A program made the translations under genes and the position numbers. This document shows positions 44,553-56,363 of a stretch of DNA of 64,000 nt, one piece after another. The DNA comes from Hippasteria phrygiana (taxonomy: Eukaryota > Echinodermata > Asteroidea > Valvatida > Goniasteridae): contig JAZGUH010000123.1 in the NCBI GenBank assembly GCA_037893225.1, positions 1-64,000 of the forward strand. Direction: 5' to 3'. The notes under the pieces were generated by a model. The model saw only the letters and a program-made list of their open reading frames with translations, did no database searches and was not told where the DNA came from. Each line of letters starts with the position of its first letter. Position 1 is the stretch's first letter.

Positions 44553-46456
44553 GTTTAGGTCAAAAAAGGACTTACCAATCAGAGATATTCATTCTTTATT
44601 TAAAATTTCCCTTGGACAGATTCACATCCCACCAATACTTTGTGAAGCAGCTTGTTAGTCCCTGCGCGCGGTGGCTTGGAGTCACCATCACTAAGTGTCT
44701 GCGCTCCACTGACATTACATTCCTGGAAAATGTCCCAGTAAATGTTCAGCATTGACTAAAAAGAAGTTTTGCTTCCCAGTTTTCTTGAGTATTTACTGTT
44801 TGGGCCAGGCACGCTAGAAAACCCCCTTTAAAAAAAAAATCAATTCTCATAGATGTCTTGATGTGAACTTTCAAAGTACGACCGAATGACATGTTAGCTT
44901 AGTCATGGTCCTTGGCCGATCAGCAGAAATCAATAACATCTCTCAGAATACATCATACAATTTGGAAATCGGCATTGAAGAACCCTTCAAAGCGACATTC
45001 ATTACGTTTCCTGAATTTTTAACACGGGTGTTTGTGACCTTCTTGTGCGAGCGATGATTTCGTGGAAATGCACACGTGTGTAGTACTTTGCTTTCTCATT
45101 CAAATTGGGAAAATATACCTGTAGCACAATCTTATGCAACACAAAGTGGCTTTCTCTTTGACTTTAGGGATGTGGGGACTCAGCAAGTGGGGGGACTCAG
45201 TGACATACCTGGAGCGTATAATCACAAACAATCAAATGGCATAAGGGCAATTCCAAAAAATTCAAACACTGCGATATATTTTCTTTTTAAAGTTTGGATT
45301 GCAGTCTGCATATATTGTGGATAACAAATCTCTTGTGTTTTACTAAATTAGCTCACAGTGTTTTGTAAAATAATGTTGAACTTTTGGGGTGATTTCTCCA
45401 ACGTTAGCGACGTAACGTAACTGACATAACGTAACTGACATAATGTAACTGACATCACCTGGGACTGATTTGATGCAAGTCCTGCCTAGATTGCTAATTG
45501 ATTAGAATTAATGTTAATTTAAATGTTCAGCTCTGACCCCTATGTGTTTACAAAGACAGGTACTTTTGAAGTGAGTTCAACCAGTTAAGAAGACTACCGG
45601 TATGTGTTAACAGTACCCTTTAATACACCATGTCCTTTTTTGGTAATATTTTAGTGACGACCAAAACTGAATGTTGAGAAAACAGCAACCAAAGTTCTGA
45701 GTTGTTCTTTGTGTCTATTGGTAGGCCTCACCACCATTTTGTGTTGTGGAAGTTTTGCCTTAGATTGGTCAATAGGCTTTGAAGCTGTGAGGGATGAAAG
45801 TGACATGACAGTCTAAAAATGTAATGTTAGTGATGGTGGAATTGCCCATATACTGCATGTATCGACATTGAAGATTCTGAAAGTGAGTATTTTTGTTCGT
45901 ATGCCGTTTAAATCTCACCCTCTTGCACAAATCTGATGAAATTAGCTCCATAAAATTTGTCATGCCTTGTTTACATGATCTGAAATTTTGGTTTAATTCC
46001 ATTGGTAAACAACACAGTTATTTAGGATCAAAAGTAGGACATGTTTTTTTTGGACAAGTAATATATGTGTAGCATGCCTCATGATTGGTTGCACCGTGAA
46101 CTAAAAAAATCTCGTAATCTGGTCATGCATTGCCCCAGGTTGGGCCATTTCTGACCCAATTCCTGTGGCATAACCTTTCAATATGTACTTCTCCCTCAAC
46201 AGAATCATCAGCACGGCTTAGATACATCAGCTAGAGTTTGGGGACATGATTACAGATAGGTTGTTGTGAGAGCTAGTAAAATCAAGCCAATCTTTTCTTA
46301 TCAGTGCAACAAGTTGGAGTCTGGGTAAGAAAACAAACGAGTGATATTGAAATCCTCTTAAAAGGTTGTATGAGTCATCAAGTGTTTTTTTTTCCTACGG
46401 TATCGTAGCATTAGTGGAGAGTATTCTTAAATAAGCTTCTTCCAATTTGTAATGTC
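44553..46456. other. Unannotated apart from a short tandem repeat
   Basis: A 14-bp repeat lies at 45417-45458. No gene or transposon termini recognised elsewhere. Confidence 0.45.
45417..45458. repeat. 14-bp tandem repeat, 3 copies
   Basis: Unit GTAACTGACATAAC with two substitutions across copies. Confidence 0.85.
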
Positions 46457-47151
46457 TTAAGCCGTGTTATTATTGGACTTTTTCTTTTGCAGCCTCACGG
46501 AAACTTATCGTGACATGCCTTCGCGTAATTCTACCGTACGTTCCCATTTGGACTTTTATAACCGTGACGGAACCTTTATTCGCCTTGCAAGACTGGCAGA
46601 ATGTCACACATTGCCGGCACTGTGCACAATCACCTTTGACCTAAATGGGATAGACACTGACCTAGCGTAATGTTTTGTACGCGAAAATCAATCCAATCTG
46701 CCATGTTTCAAGCAGCGAATGGACAAAAAAACGTAGTTGTTGTATGCGCCTACAGGGTCATCAGTCGGTTTGCTCTACTTCAAAGCGGGTGTACTCTACA
46801 CAAGGAGACAGGGAACCATACCACCATTTTCATGCACACGCTAGCGATAATCGCTGTGCGGCTGACATAATACAGTAAGTTGCATTGTTTACACAGTGGT
46901 TTTCAGCGCTGTTGCGGTAGTTTTACAGTGCGGGAGTGTTCCCATTGGACTTTTTTATCGTCCCTGATGACTTTCCACTGCCGCAGCAGAAATCTTCTGG
47001 GACTGCTTTCGGCCTGATAGTTTGCATCACTGCCGCGGTAAGTTGACAGGGACGTTAGTTTACCACGTGTCCCCATTGGACTTAATTTTTTCATTCTAAA
47101 GAAAAGCTGCGGTAGATTGACAAAAATAAGTCCAATGCAAACACGGTTTTA
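46457..47151 (-). mobile_element. TTAA MITE, CCGTGTTxxxATTGGAC family
   Basis: Left TTAAGCCGTGTTATTATTGG, right AAGTCCAATGCAAACACGG followed by TTTTA. It contains CTGCCATGTTTCAAGCAGCG, the reverse complement of a block at 47.93 kb, so the two copies are in opposite orientation. The termini are a variant of the CACTGGAC family at 33.4 kb. Confidence 0.8.
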
Positions 47152-47470
47152 GCATCACAGCGCTTTTACTAAGACAACCTGTGAATGATTTATAATGGGA
47201 GATGGTTTCAGAGAGTGTTTGATGTAATCATTTATGGTCTTTCATGTTAGAGAATGACCCCCTAAGGTTTGTGATGGACAGGATCATGCTGTTTCTGTAG
47301 AAATTCAGTTTTTTTTTGCTGTCAAAGCAGAGCAGGAAACTTGAGTAGTGCGTGCCTCTGTCTAATAGCTAACTATGGTCATGGTCAGTTCAATCAAGGC
47401 TGTTCTTGCATAAGATGGAGTTGTGACAGCATAGAACTCCTATTCTTCAGTGAAGTTTTTCTTTTCTGGC

Positions 47471-48186
47471 ACAAGCCGTGTTTCCATTGGATTGATTTTT
47501 TTGTCAATCTATCACGACTTTGCTGTAAAATTAAGTCCAGTGGGGACATGCGGTAAACTAACGTCCCTGTCAACTTACTGCAACCTTGATGTGAAACAAC
47601 CAGGCCGAAAGTGGTTGCGGAAAATATCTGCACGGCCGCGGAAAATATGCCTGTGGCCACGGAAAGTCATCAGGGACGATAAAAGTCCAATGGAAACCGC
47701 CCCTCACTGTAGAACTACCGCGACCATGCAGAAAACCATTGTCTCAACAATGCAACTTCCTGTATTACGTCAACTACACTATCACTTGCGTGTGCACGAA
47801 AATGGTGGCGTATTTTAATATTGTACACCCACATGTGATTACATGTAGTTGCGCTAGCGCTTTGCAGCAGAATGAACCAACAGACGACCGAGTAAATGCA
47901 TACAACAGCTACGTTTTTCGTCCGTTCGCTGCTTGAAACATGGCAGATTTTAGCGATTTTAGCGCACGAAAAATTACTAGGCTACCGCGTCTATCCTGTT
48001 CAGGTCAACGGTGATTGTGCACAGTGCCCACAATGTGTATCATTCTGCCAGCCTCGTAAGGCGAATAAACGTTCTGTCACAGTTATAAAAGTCCAAATTG
48101 GAACTTTCGGTAGAATTACGCGAAGGCATGTCGCGGTAAGTTTTTGCGAGGCCGCGGAAGAAAAAGTCCAATGGAAACACGGCAAT
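47471..48186 (+). mobile_element. TTAA MITE, CCGTGTTxxxATTGGAC family, opposite orientation
   Basis: Left GCCGTGTTTCCATTGGATT, right AAAGTCCAATGGAAACACGG. The interior has CGCTGCTTGAAACATGGCAG followed by ATTTTAGCGATTTTAGCGC, aligning with the inverted copy at 46.7 kb. TTAA flanks are not preserved. Confidence 0.8.
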
Positions 48187-48229
48187 AGAACTATTCTTCA
48201 GTGGAGTTTTTTTCTGGCAAAGTTTTAGA

Positions 48230-48394
48230 TTAAAGGCCTGGTTTGTTTTTTCACACAGATCCAGATGGCAATCGGTGAACTAATGCTGGTTCACTGCTCT
48301 GGATAGGATCCATTGATATGGGAATCAGTGTGTGAACAAACGATCGGATCACTGATCGAGAAGTAGATATGTGTAAAAACCAACAGGCCCTTAG
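48230..48394. mobile_element. Foldback MITE, GGCCxGTTTGTTTxACAC family, copy 2
   Basis: Left TTAAAGGCCTGGTTTG; inverted right TAAGGGCCTGTTGGTTTTTA. Interior GATCACTGATCGAGAAG parallels 19.37 kb. The left flank is TTAA and the right TTAG. Confidence 0.75.
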
Positions 48395-49373
48395 CATTCA
48401 TGGTAGCCACAAGTAACTAACTAGTAGTTTCAAAGAATCTTTTTGTTTCTTCGTTTACAGTTCCAAAATTGCCTACAACAGTGGCCGATTCGTCTGTTAA
48501 TTCTTGAATGACGTGTTGAATTTTATTTCAGAATAGTTGTCTGTCATAAAAGTAATTGACGGTTACAAAAGCTGTGCAATAACAGAAATTCACTTAGGCT
48601 GTAAATTATTTTTCTCATCACAGAGATCTCATAAAGGGACTTCCTTTGAGAACTCGCCGCAGGTTTTGACACTTGATAATAAAAAAAAAATCCAGGCAGA
48701 AATTACCCACTGTCATTAAGTCTGGTTGGGAAAAAAACCCAATCCTATTTACAGCATTGTTTTCTGTCGCGTTCGAGGATGAAAGGAGAAAATTGCTTGT
48801 GTCGCACAGAAGCCTGTTCACAATCTCTGGAATTAGGAGGAGCTCGACCGTAAAGCCACCTCTGGGACGAGCTGCAGGCACGGCGTGAAGCTTTAGTCTG
48901 GAAAATTGAATCTTTTTATCCCTGTGCAATTGTCGCGATAAACCGTCAGCCCCCACGCTGCTAAATGTCAGCATGGTATTGGGAGGCAGATTTTGCCGAT
49001 TATAATTCTCAATGAAGTATGTTCAATTGCACACATAACACAAGGTAGTTGACAGTGCGAATAAATTTCTTCATCTTATAGAGATGCCTGTCGGTTTATT
49101 CCAAAAGATGGCTAATACGATAAAAAGCATTGGCTTACGATTTTTAAGATTCATGGTGTTACTGCAGAATATGACAGATTACCCCTAAGGTAAAGAGTTA
49201 TGTACATACGTGTATGTTATTCCTGCGGAATGTTATAGATAAGGCAAAAAAAAATAGTTGTATCCCTCCATGACCGACCCTAAAAGTCACAAAAGTCGGT
49301 TTGTGTTTTTCTTGTTTGTTTTCTTATTGTATTTTTAAAGGAATTACTCATAAGGCAAAGGGCTATTTTTTGA
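48395..49373. other. Unannotated; degenerate repeat onset
   Basis: From about 49.08 kb, sequence resembling the following tandem repeat (GTTACTGCAGAATATGACAG, CCCTAAGG) appears in degenerate form. Nothing else recognised. Confidence 0.45.
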
Positions 49374-49822
49374 TGTCACTGGAGAATATTACACACTGCT
49401 CCTATGGCAGAATATTACAGATAACTCATGTGTGACAGAGTTAAAAAGGTTCATGGTATAACTGCGGGTTTTCACAGGAACTCTTAGGTAAAAGATTTTA
49501 AAAGGTTCATAGTGTTACTACCGAATGTTATACCTTACTCCTAAGGCAAAGAGATATTTTTTTATGTCACTGGAGAATATTACACACTGCTCCTATGGCA
49601 GAATATTACAGATAACTCATGTGTGAAAGAGTTAAAAAGGTTCATGGTATAACTGCAGGTTTTCACAGAGAACTCTTAGGTAAAAGATTTTAAAAGGTTC
49701 ATGGGTGTTACTGCCGAATATTATACATATACATTACTCCTAAGGCATAGTTATTTTTAATGTCACTTGAGAATATTACATACTGCTCCTATAGCAGAAT
49801 ATTACAGATAACTCCTACATAG
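49374..49822. repeat. 191-196-bp tandem repeat, about 2.3 copies
   Basis: TGTCACTGGAGAATATTACA begins at 49374 and 49565 and, diverged, 49761. Each unit itself contains submotifs GAATATTACAGATAACTC and AAAAGGTTCATGG, pointing to an older, shorter period. Confidence 0.85.
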
Positions 49823-49839
49823 AGTGAGTGAGGTATTAC

Positions 49840-51037
49840 TCTGAACTTACCCCGGTAATTTATTACCACTACCCGGGTAGAAACTAACTCGGAGAATCGG
49901 TTTCACACTACAAAATTAACCCCGCAATTCTGCTTACCCGCTTCAGCACGCACCCGGGTAACTTGTAGCCACGTTCACACTATGCGAATGGTAACCCGGA
50001 GAATGTGCATTCCCAACAAACATGACGGTACTGGGCCGATGCTGGCTAGTATTATGGGTTTGTTCCGGCAGTACCGTACCGTGTAAATGGTACAAGACCA
50101 GAAGTGGGCCAATCATGGCTTGATAACGGCGAATCGGTTTGAATTTGAGAGAATGATGGCGCTATCCCATTCAGTGACACTTCCCTTCTGGTGACTTGTG
50201 TCACTTAATCCCGAACTCGTGTGGAGTCGATCTTAACCCCTTGAACCCGGGCATTTCATGGGGGCGCCGGGGCACCAGGCCGGGTTATGCAGCCAAGTGA
50301 AAGGGAAACAAGAGGCTTGTGCAGCCAAGCATAATGTACACAATACCCCAATAATGGATTGAAAATGGAGAAATTGGCACATATAGACGTCAACCGGCCA
50401 GGTGGCAATTTTCAATCTGCACGTATTTGTGTCAAACCGTACGCAAGGGGTTAAGTATGATTTTTTGCTTGTTATGTCCGTATAGCATGGTGGAGATTGG
50501 CGGACATAAGGGAGCTGTGACCAAGTTAGGTTTGGTGGTTGGAGGTGCGAGTAGAGGATCGTAGTTCTCAGATCCTCTTACGAGCAAGAGCATGCTTTCG
50601 TGTCTTGGCGTGTGGCACTCATCAGTTGCGTATGGGTGATTCAAAAAAATGAATCGATTCCAACTCACATGGTTTTTGATTGGGTGTTTCTCAATCAACT
50701 GTAACGTGACGAGTTTGGAAATGGAGCCATAAGCTGGCTGATAAAACACGACGAAACGCACCCACCGACCCGGCGAGCATTCACACTATTGTTTGTAACC
50801 CGGAGAATTGTCTCAAGGTCGTCATTAACCCCGAGATTGGTAGGTTAACCCACCTCGCGAGCAGGGTTAGAAATTACCCGGGTTAAGTGTGGTTTTGACT
50901 TTTGAGGCAGTTAACCCAGAGAATTTCTAACCTAGAGAATTGTGTGAACGCTCCACATTACCCGGGTAATCTCAGGGTATAATTTCTCGTTAACCCAGCA
51001 ATTACCCGGGTAAGAGCATAGTGTGAAACGGGCTTAA
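49840..51037. mobile_element. TTAA-type MITE with ACCCGGGTAA interior, interrupted by a second MITE
   Basis: The inverted right end is TTAAGCCCGTTTCACACTAT, then GCTCTTACCCGGGTAATTGC. The left part repeats CGGTTTCACACTAC and ACCCGGGTAA/ACCCGGAGAAT units, but its exact end is decayed near 49840. The central 50233-50454 is a separate TTAACCCCTTG MITE inserted later. No transposase. Confidence 0.65.
50233..50454 (+). mobile_element. TTAACCCCTTG MITE nested in another MITE
   Basis: TTAA-flanked, ends TTAACCCCTTGAACCCGG and CCGTACGCAAGGGGTTAA. The interior (ATGGATTGAAAATGGAGAAA) is closest to the truncated 21.2-kb copy, indicating a subfamily. Confidence 0.85.
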
Positions 51038-51757
51038 GTTTAAACATTCAATGCTAATTGGTTCTAAGTTTTAAGTAGGCTAGGTTTAAGATGTTCCTGC
51101 AGATTGTAATAGATTAATTCTAAAGCCGGTTCCCTCCTATGGCTCAAGAATCTCACTTTATATACATCCAAACAATCTGTGCCATCCTCTGCTTTTATCC
51201 CGTCATGTTCCCATTACAGATGGCAGGACACGTCCCAGCCTGCGGTCAGGATTTCGGAGCATGCTGCCAGCATATAATCCGACGACTTGCTAATTAGCCA
51301 CTTGACAGCTCAAGTGTTTGTCCAGGCTACCAACACCGGTTAATCGAAGGCACACTTATTCTCACACTGGCCTAGTGTAATGCGGTCAGTGACGTATTGA
51401 TCTGCGCATCGATAACTCGTCCAACCCGGTAGACGTTTTCCCACCACTTTAGTGTTAGTCAACACAAATAGCTCCGGCTACATCCGTACTTTGTTTTTCC
51501 GATCAGGATTAAGGGAATTTTTACGACCCTTTTTTCAGGACTTGGGATCATTGATTGGCCAGTCAAACAGGTTGTGTTCTTAGTCCGTGCTGTGGTCAAT
51601 CTTAATGCAGATATGTTGATTGTATTGATGTCCGTTAATCACATGAACCTAAAATACACCAAGATATTTGCTTAAGCAAATCATCCTATCTCATCTATGT
51701 GTGCAAGGTGTAGAATGTTGTCCTTCGTATGCTTGGCTTAAAGTGTGTTTTGACAAC
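51038..51757. other. Unannotated
   Basis: No supported feature. Confidence 0.5.
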
Positions 51758-52466
51758 TTAAGCCCTGTCCGCACTGGAATTGTTTTGGTAAAGCTTTAAT
51801 TTACCGAGACGATGGGTACTTTGCCCATTTTAAGTCCAGTGCATACAGCCTGGGACGTTTTCCTCTCAGTTACTTTTCCCGAGTCCAGCGGTTACTTCTA
51901 CTGGACAACTGCTGCCCAGGAAAACTGACCAGGTAACTTTTCCCGAGACGATAAGTCCAGTGTGGACAGTGCGAGTCAGTAAAAGGGGCTCAGGAAAGCG
52001 TACATCCGGCCCGAGCGCAAGGTCATGCTACACAGGGACACCACGCATGGGCTTTGCATTGTTTCACCGTGGTGCGGCGCATATGTGGCAAGTTTCCAAA
52101 TTCCAGTGCGTTGTTCCTCTTTTGGTCGCAATCATGGCAAATATTATTATTGATAGTCGGAAGTTTGATTGGTGCTACCAGTGCAACATTCCCAGATGAT
52201 AATGAAGGATGTCAACGTGTACACATCGGCCAAAAGAATGAAAAGGCGCGTGCGTTTTGGGTCAATCGGGTCAATGTAGAAAGGTCACGCAAAGCAGCCT
52301 CATGAGTCGTTATACAGACTGCTCGGTTACTTCTACCACGGTCTTGGTAAACTTTTCCGGTGTCGAAAATCCAAGTGCGGACAGGGGTCACATTTGAACA
52401 TTTTTCATTTTACCATTGTCTCAGTAAAACCTTAAAAAAAAAAAATCCAGTGTGGACACGGCTTTA
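51758..52466. mobile_element. TTAA MITE, CCCTGTCCGCACTGGAC family
   Basis: Left TTAAGCCCTGTCCGCACTGG, right TCCAGTGTGGACACGGC followed by TTTA. It aligns along its length with 33380-34057, including CGGTTACTTCTACxxGxCAAC and the interior ATGGCAAATATTATTATTG. The last T-rich part is followed by CCTTAAAAAAAAAAATCC. Confidence 0.85.
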
Positions 52467-52545
52467 GTAAGATTTTTATCGGTCATCTTCAAACTTCATG
52501 TTCATAGTCTTCTATGTTTTTTAAAAGTTAATATAATTGTTTGTT

Positions 52546-54883
52546 GGCTTTTCCGACACTGCCAGTCGGAAAAGGCCTTGTTTTTGTTCTAATTTTTTTT
52601 TTTTTTTCCTTCTTCTTCTTTTAGTTCTGACCAAAAGCCCATAGACTTTGTACACAAATTTTGTCGGCGGCACTTTAGGTCTTAAAAAACATCAGATCTT
52701 AACCAAACTTACCTCAAACATAGACCCTAAGCTGAAATTGTATGTCGAAGAGTGACGTCATGATGACGTCATCACGTGGCACGTGACGTCATCTGAAAAG
52801 TGCGTTTTTCAAGGGCCCATATCTAGAGAACGGTAGGTCCGATTTCCTTCAAACCTGGTATGTTGGTAGGCTAGCTCGTGTTATAGATGAAAATTGAGGT
52901 GACGTCATGATGACGTCATCATACGATTTTATAGTAATTTTTAAGTTTTTGAACTTCAAAGTTTCTTAAAGCCATATCTCACCAACAGAACATGCTAAAT
53001 TCAAAATTCTTTTTGTAATAGCTTTGTTAGCTCCTATATTCTTTCACATAAATGGGAAAATGTGTGACGTCATCATGACGTCATCAAAAATGTCTTTTTT
53101 TTAAACACATATAAGGGTAGGTCCGATCGTCATAAAAATTAGTGGGCAGGTAGATAATGCTACTAGCATGTAAAATCCGAGGTGACGTCATGATGACGTC
53201 ATCGGCTGATTTTCCATGATTTTTTAGTTCTATCCTAAATCCCATAGACTTTGTACACGAATTTTGTAAGAGCCACTTTGGTCACTAAACAACATCAGAT
53301 CTTAATCAGGCTTAACACAAACAGAGACCCTAAGCTGAAAATGTATGCCTAAACGTGACGTCATGATGAAGTCATCACGTGTCATGTGACGTCATCTTTA
53401 AAGGTGCATTTTTCAAGGGCCCATATCTAGAGAACGGTACGTCCGATTGCCTTCAAACCTGGTATGTTGGTATGGTAGCTCGAGTTATAGATGAAAATTG
53501 AGGTGACGTCATGATGACGTCATTATACGATTTTACAGTAATATTAAAGTTTTTGAACTTTAAAGTTTCTTAAAGCCATATCTCATCAACAAAACATTCT
53601 AAATTCTCGTAAGACATGTAAATTGGTAGGTCCGATTGTCATGAAGCCTGGTGGGTAGGGAGACTTGTCACAAGCAAGCAAAAATCGCAGTGACATCATA
53701 CAAAAATAATGCGGAAAAGCCCTATGTTCTGTTCAGCGAAGAGACATAGAGTCCTAGTTTCTTCTTCTTCTTCTTCTTCTTTTAGTTCTGACCAAAACCC
53801 CATAGACTTTGTACACGAATTTAGTCCGTGGCACTTTAGGTCTTAAAAAACCTCAGATCTTAACCAAACTTACCTCAAACATAGACCCTAAGCTGACATA
53901 TTATGTCGAAGAGTGACGTCATGATGACGTCATCACGTGTCACGTGACGTCATCTTGAATGTGCGTTTTTCAAGGGCCCATACCTAGAGAACAGTAGGTC
54001 CGAATTCTTTCAAACCTGGTATGTTGGTAGGCTAGCTCGTGTTATAGATCAAAATTGAGGTGACGTCAAGATGACGTCATCATACGATTTTATAGTAATT
54101 TTTAAGTTTCTTAAAGCCATATCTCATCAACAGAACATGCTAAATTCAAAATTCTTTTTGTAATAGCTTTGTTAGCTTCTATATTCTTTCACATCAATGT
54201 AAAAAATGTGTGACGTCATCATGACGTCATCAAAAATATGCTTTTTTAAAACACATATAAGGGTAGGTCCGATCGTCATAAAAATTAGTGGGCAGGTAGA
54301 TAGTGCTACTAGCATGTTAAATTCGAGGTGACGTCATGATGACGTCATCGGCTGATTTTCTATGATTTGTTTAGTTTTATCCCAAATCCTATAGACTTTG
54401 TACACGAATTTTGTAAGAGCCACTTTGGTCACTAAACAACATCAGATCTTAATCAGGCTTAACACAAACAGAGACCCTAAGCTGAAAATGTGTGCCGAAA
54501 TGTGACGTCATCACGTGTCATGTGACGTCATCTTAAAGGTGCATTTTTCAAGGGCCCATATCTAGAGAACGGTACGTCCGATTGCCTTCAAACCTGGTAT
54601 GTATGTAGTGTAGCTCGTGTTATAGATGAAAATTGAGGTGACGTCATGATGACGTCATCATACGATTTTACAGTAATATTAAAATGCAAAATATGCGCAC
54701 CATCATAATGACATCATCAAAGGCATAATTTCTCGTAAGACATGTAAATTGGTAGGTCCAATTGTCATGAAGCCTGGTGGGTAGGCAGACTTGTCACAAG
54801 CAAGCAAAAATCGCAGTGACATCATAAAAAAATAATGCGGAAAAGCCCTATGTTCTGTTCAGCGAAGAGACATAGAGTCCTAG
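52546..54883 (+). repeat. Higher-order tandem repeat with 26 TGACGTCA palindromes (Helitron-like right ends)
   Basis: Four related subunits start at about 52623, 53226, 53783 and 54372 in an A-B-A'-B' order, so the true period is about 1.16 kb. Each opens with AGTTCTGACCAAAA or a variant and CATAGACTTTGTACAC. I count 26 perfect TGACGTCA between 52753 and 54660, mostly in pairs as TGACGTCATGATGACGTCAT. A hairpin (GGCTTTTCCGAC with GTCGGAAAAGGCC) marks the left end. Both dimers end with CTATGT...ACATAG, a few bases, then CTAG followed by T (53754 and 54880), as in Helitron termini. No replication or helicase protein is encoded. Confidence 0.75.
53759..53781. repeat. CTT trinucleotide microsatellite
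   Basis: About seven CTT units joining the two dimers of the higher-order repeat. A shorter run occurs at the equivalent place near 52.61 kb. Confidence 0.85.
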
Positions 54884-55024
54884 TTTCCTATGTAGTTTGT
54901 AAAGTTGATTGAAATTAAACTGGAAGATGAATTAGGTCTGGAAAGGAAAAAGTGGAATGAATCTGGACTTGAACCTGAAACAGAGAGCTAATGTTTTGGA
55001 ACTGTGCTATTGGATCCAGTTAGT

Positions 55025-55305
55025 CCTGTAGTCATTGCTGGGGTTCCATGGGTCAGTAGTACTTTCCTCGTCTTCCACCTCTGTGACCCTGGTTCGAATC
55101 CCGCCCGGGCACACGTGTCGATTAGGTTTTCAGTACCTGCCTGGTTCTGTGGGTTTTCTCCAGAATTGCTCTCTGGGGTTTTTCTCTTTCATCTAAAAAC
55201 TTCAATTTCCTTCGTCATCTTCTCCCAAGGGACACTGCTGGAAGTTAAAGCCAAAAGACTTTTGTGGGCTATCCCAGCCAAATGCCAAATAAGAAATAAA
55301 TAACT
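55025..55305 (+). mobile_element. tRNA-derived SINE with conserved central domain
   Basis: B box GGTTCGAATCC (within CCTGGTTCGAATCCCGCCC) is followed by AGGTTTTCAGTACCTGCCTG, then TCTGTGGGTTTTCTCCAG and CTCTGGGGTTTTTCTCTTTC. The 3' end is GCCAAATAAGAAATAAATAA. It belongs with the elements at 4.5 and 17.2 kb. Confidence 0.7.
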
Positions 55306-56269
55306 AAAATTAAACGCCTGCTCCTTGATGTAATCACCCATGAGAGCCATAACTACAAAGGTCCAACAAAGTCCAACAAAGGTCCGACAACTATAGGTTA
55401 ATCCTCCTAAACTTCATCCAATGCCTAACGAGGCCTACAGGGATTATGCTTTTTCCATTGTAGTTCAAGGTAGTGTATACCATTGGTAATCCTCTCAAAT
55501 TTGTTTTACTGAATTATTACGAAATACCTTACTAGACTGTAAGTTTAGCAGTCTTAATCATCCTGTGAAATGATGGCACCTGGTATACTGTCGTTTTCAA
55601 GAAAAGTTGAAATTTATATCGTTTTTCTAATGGTTGTTTGGCTGAACAATCGTTAGAAAAAAAAACTGTTTTTTTAAATACTGCGCTCTATTGACCGAAT
55701 GTAGTTAGTCCGCGTTGTGTCTAAAATGGGTTAACATTTCGAAAACGGGCGCAAGGTTGCAATTATCATACGTGTGTGTGTGTACGTGTCGTACGCGTTT
55801 TGTACTGAAGCGACGCATTGTAACCAGTCGGCTCGGCCTAATTATGTGATTAATTAAAAACACTACCGTTTATAAAAATTGGCCTTTTTTTACAAGAGGG
55901 CGCTATAACAAATCCAGTTAATTGCCACCCGACGGTTAAAAACAAATGCAGTTTTTCTCTTGTTTTTTTTCGCCATTCCAAGAACGCAAAACTTTGAACC
56001 GGTCATTGAAACGATATTTCCTACAAAATACTAACCCCCAAATCCGCCCATTTCTGAAAATTGCAACAATGCCCCATCATGTACACTACATTTAATCATG
56101 TAATTAATTTGTGTGTGTTTTATTTTGCAGATGTGCTTACATTTTTTAATGTAGACCGGTAACCAATGGACCACGGCGCCCCACTGTACGTGTATCTTAT
56201 TGGGATTTGGATGGTAGATAATATCTTGCGCACTTCTGCCGTAAAACAAGTTTTGAGTCTCGTAAATCT
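55306..56269. other. Unannotated
   Basis: 55.44-55.63 kb (GTGTATACCATTGGTAATC) vaguely resembles a MITE end, without a partner found. No gene recognised. Confidence 0.4.
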
Positions 56270-56363
56270 GTGCCTGCGGTCACAGAAATACTGCGCCTGC
56301 AGTCACAGAAATACTGCGCCTGCGGTCACAGAAATACTGCGCCTGCGGTCACAGAAATACTGC
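56270..56363. repeat. 23-bp tandem repeat, 4 copies
   Basis: Unit GCCTGCGGTCACAGAAATAC plus TGC, with one A-for-G variant. Because 23 is not a multiple of three, a frame read through it shifts phase every unit, which argues against coding. Confidence 0.9.

Noticed and set aside
52054..52305. Small protein gene inside the 51.76-kb element
   Set aside because: The frame lies entirely within a TTAA MITE and its counterpart at 33.6 kb is disrupted differently. At most it is a relic of a transposon gene.
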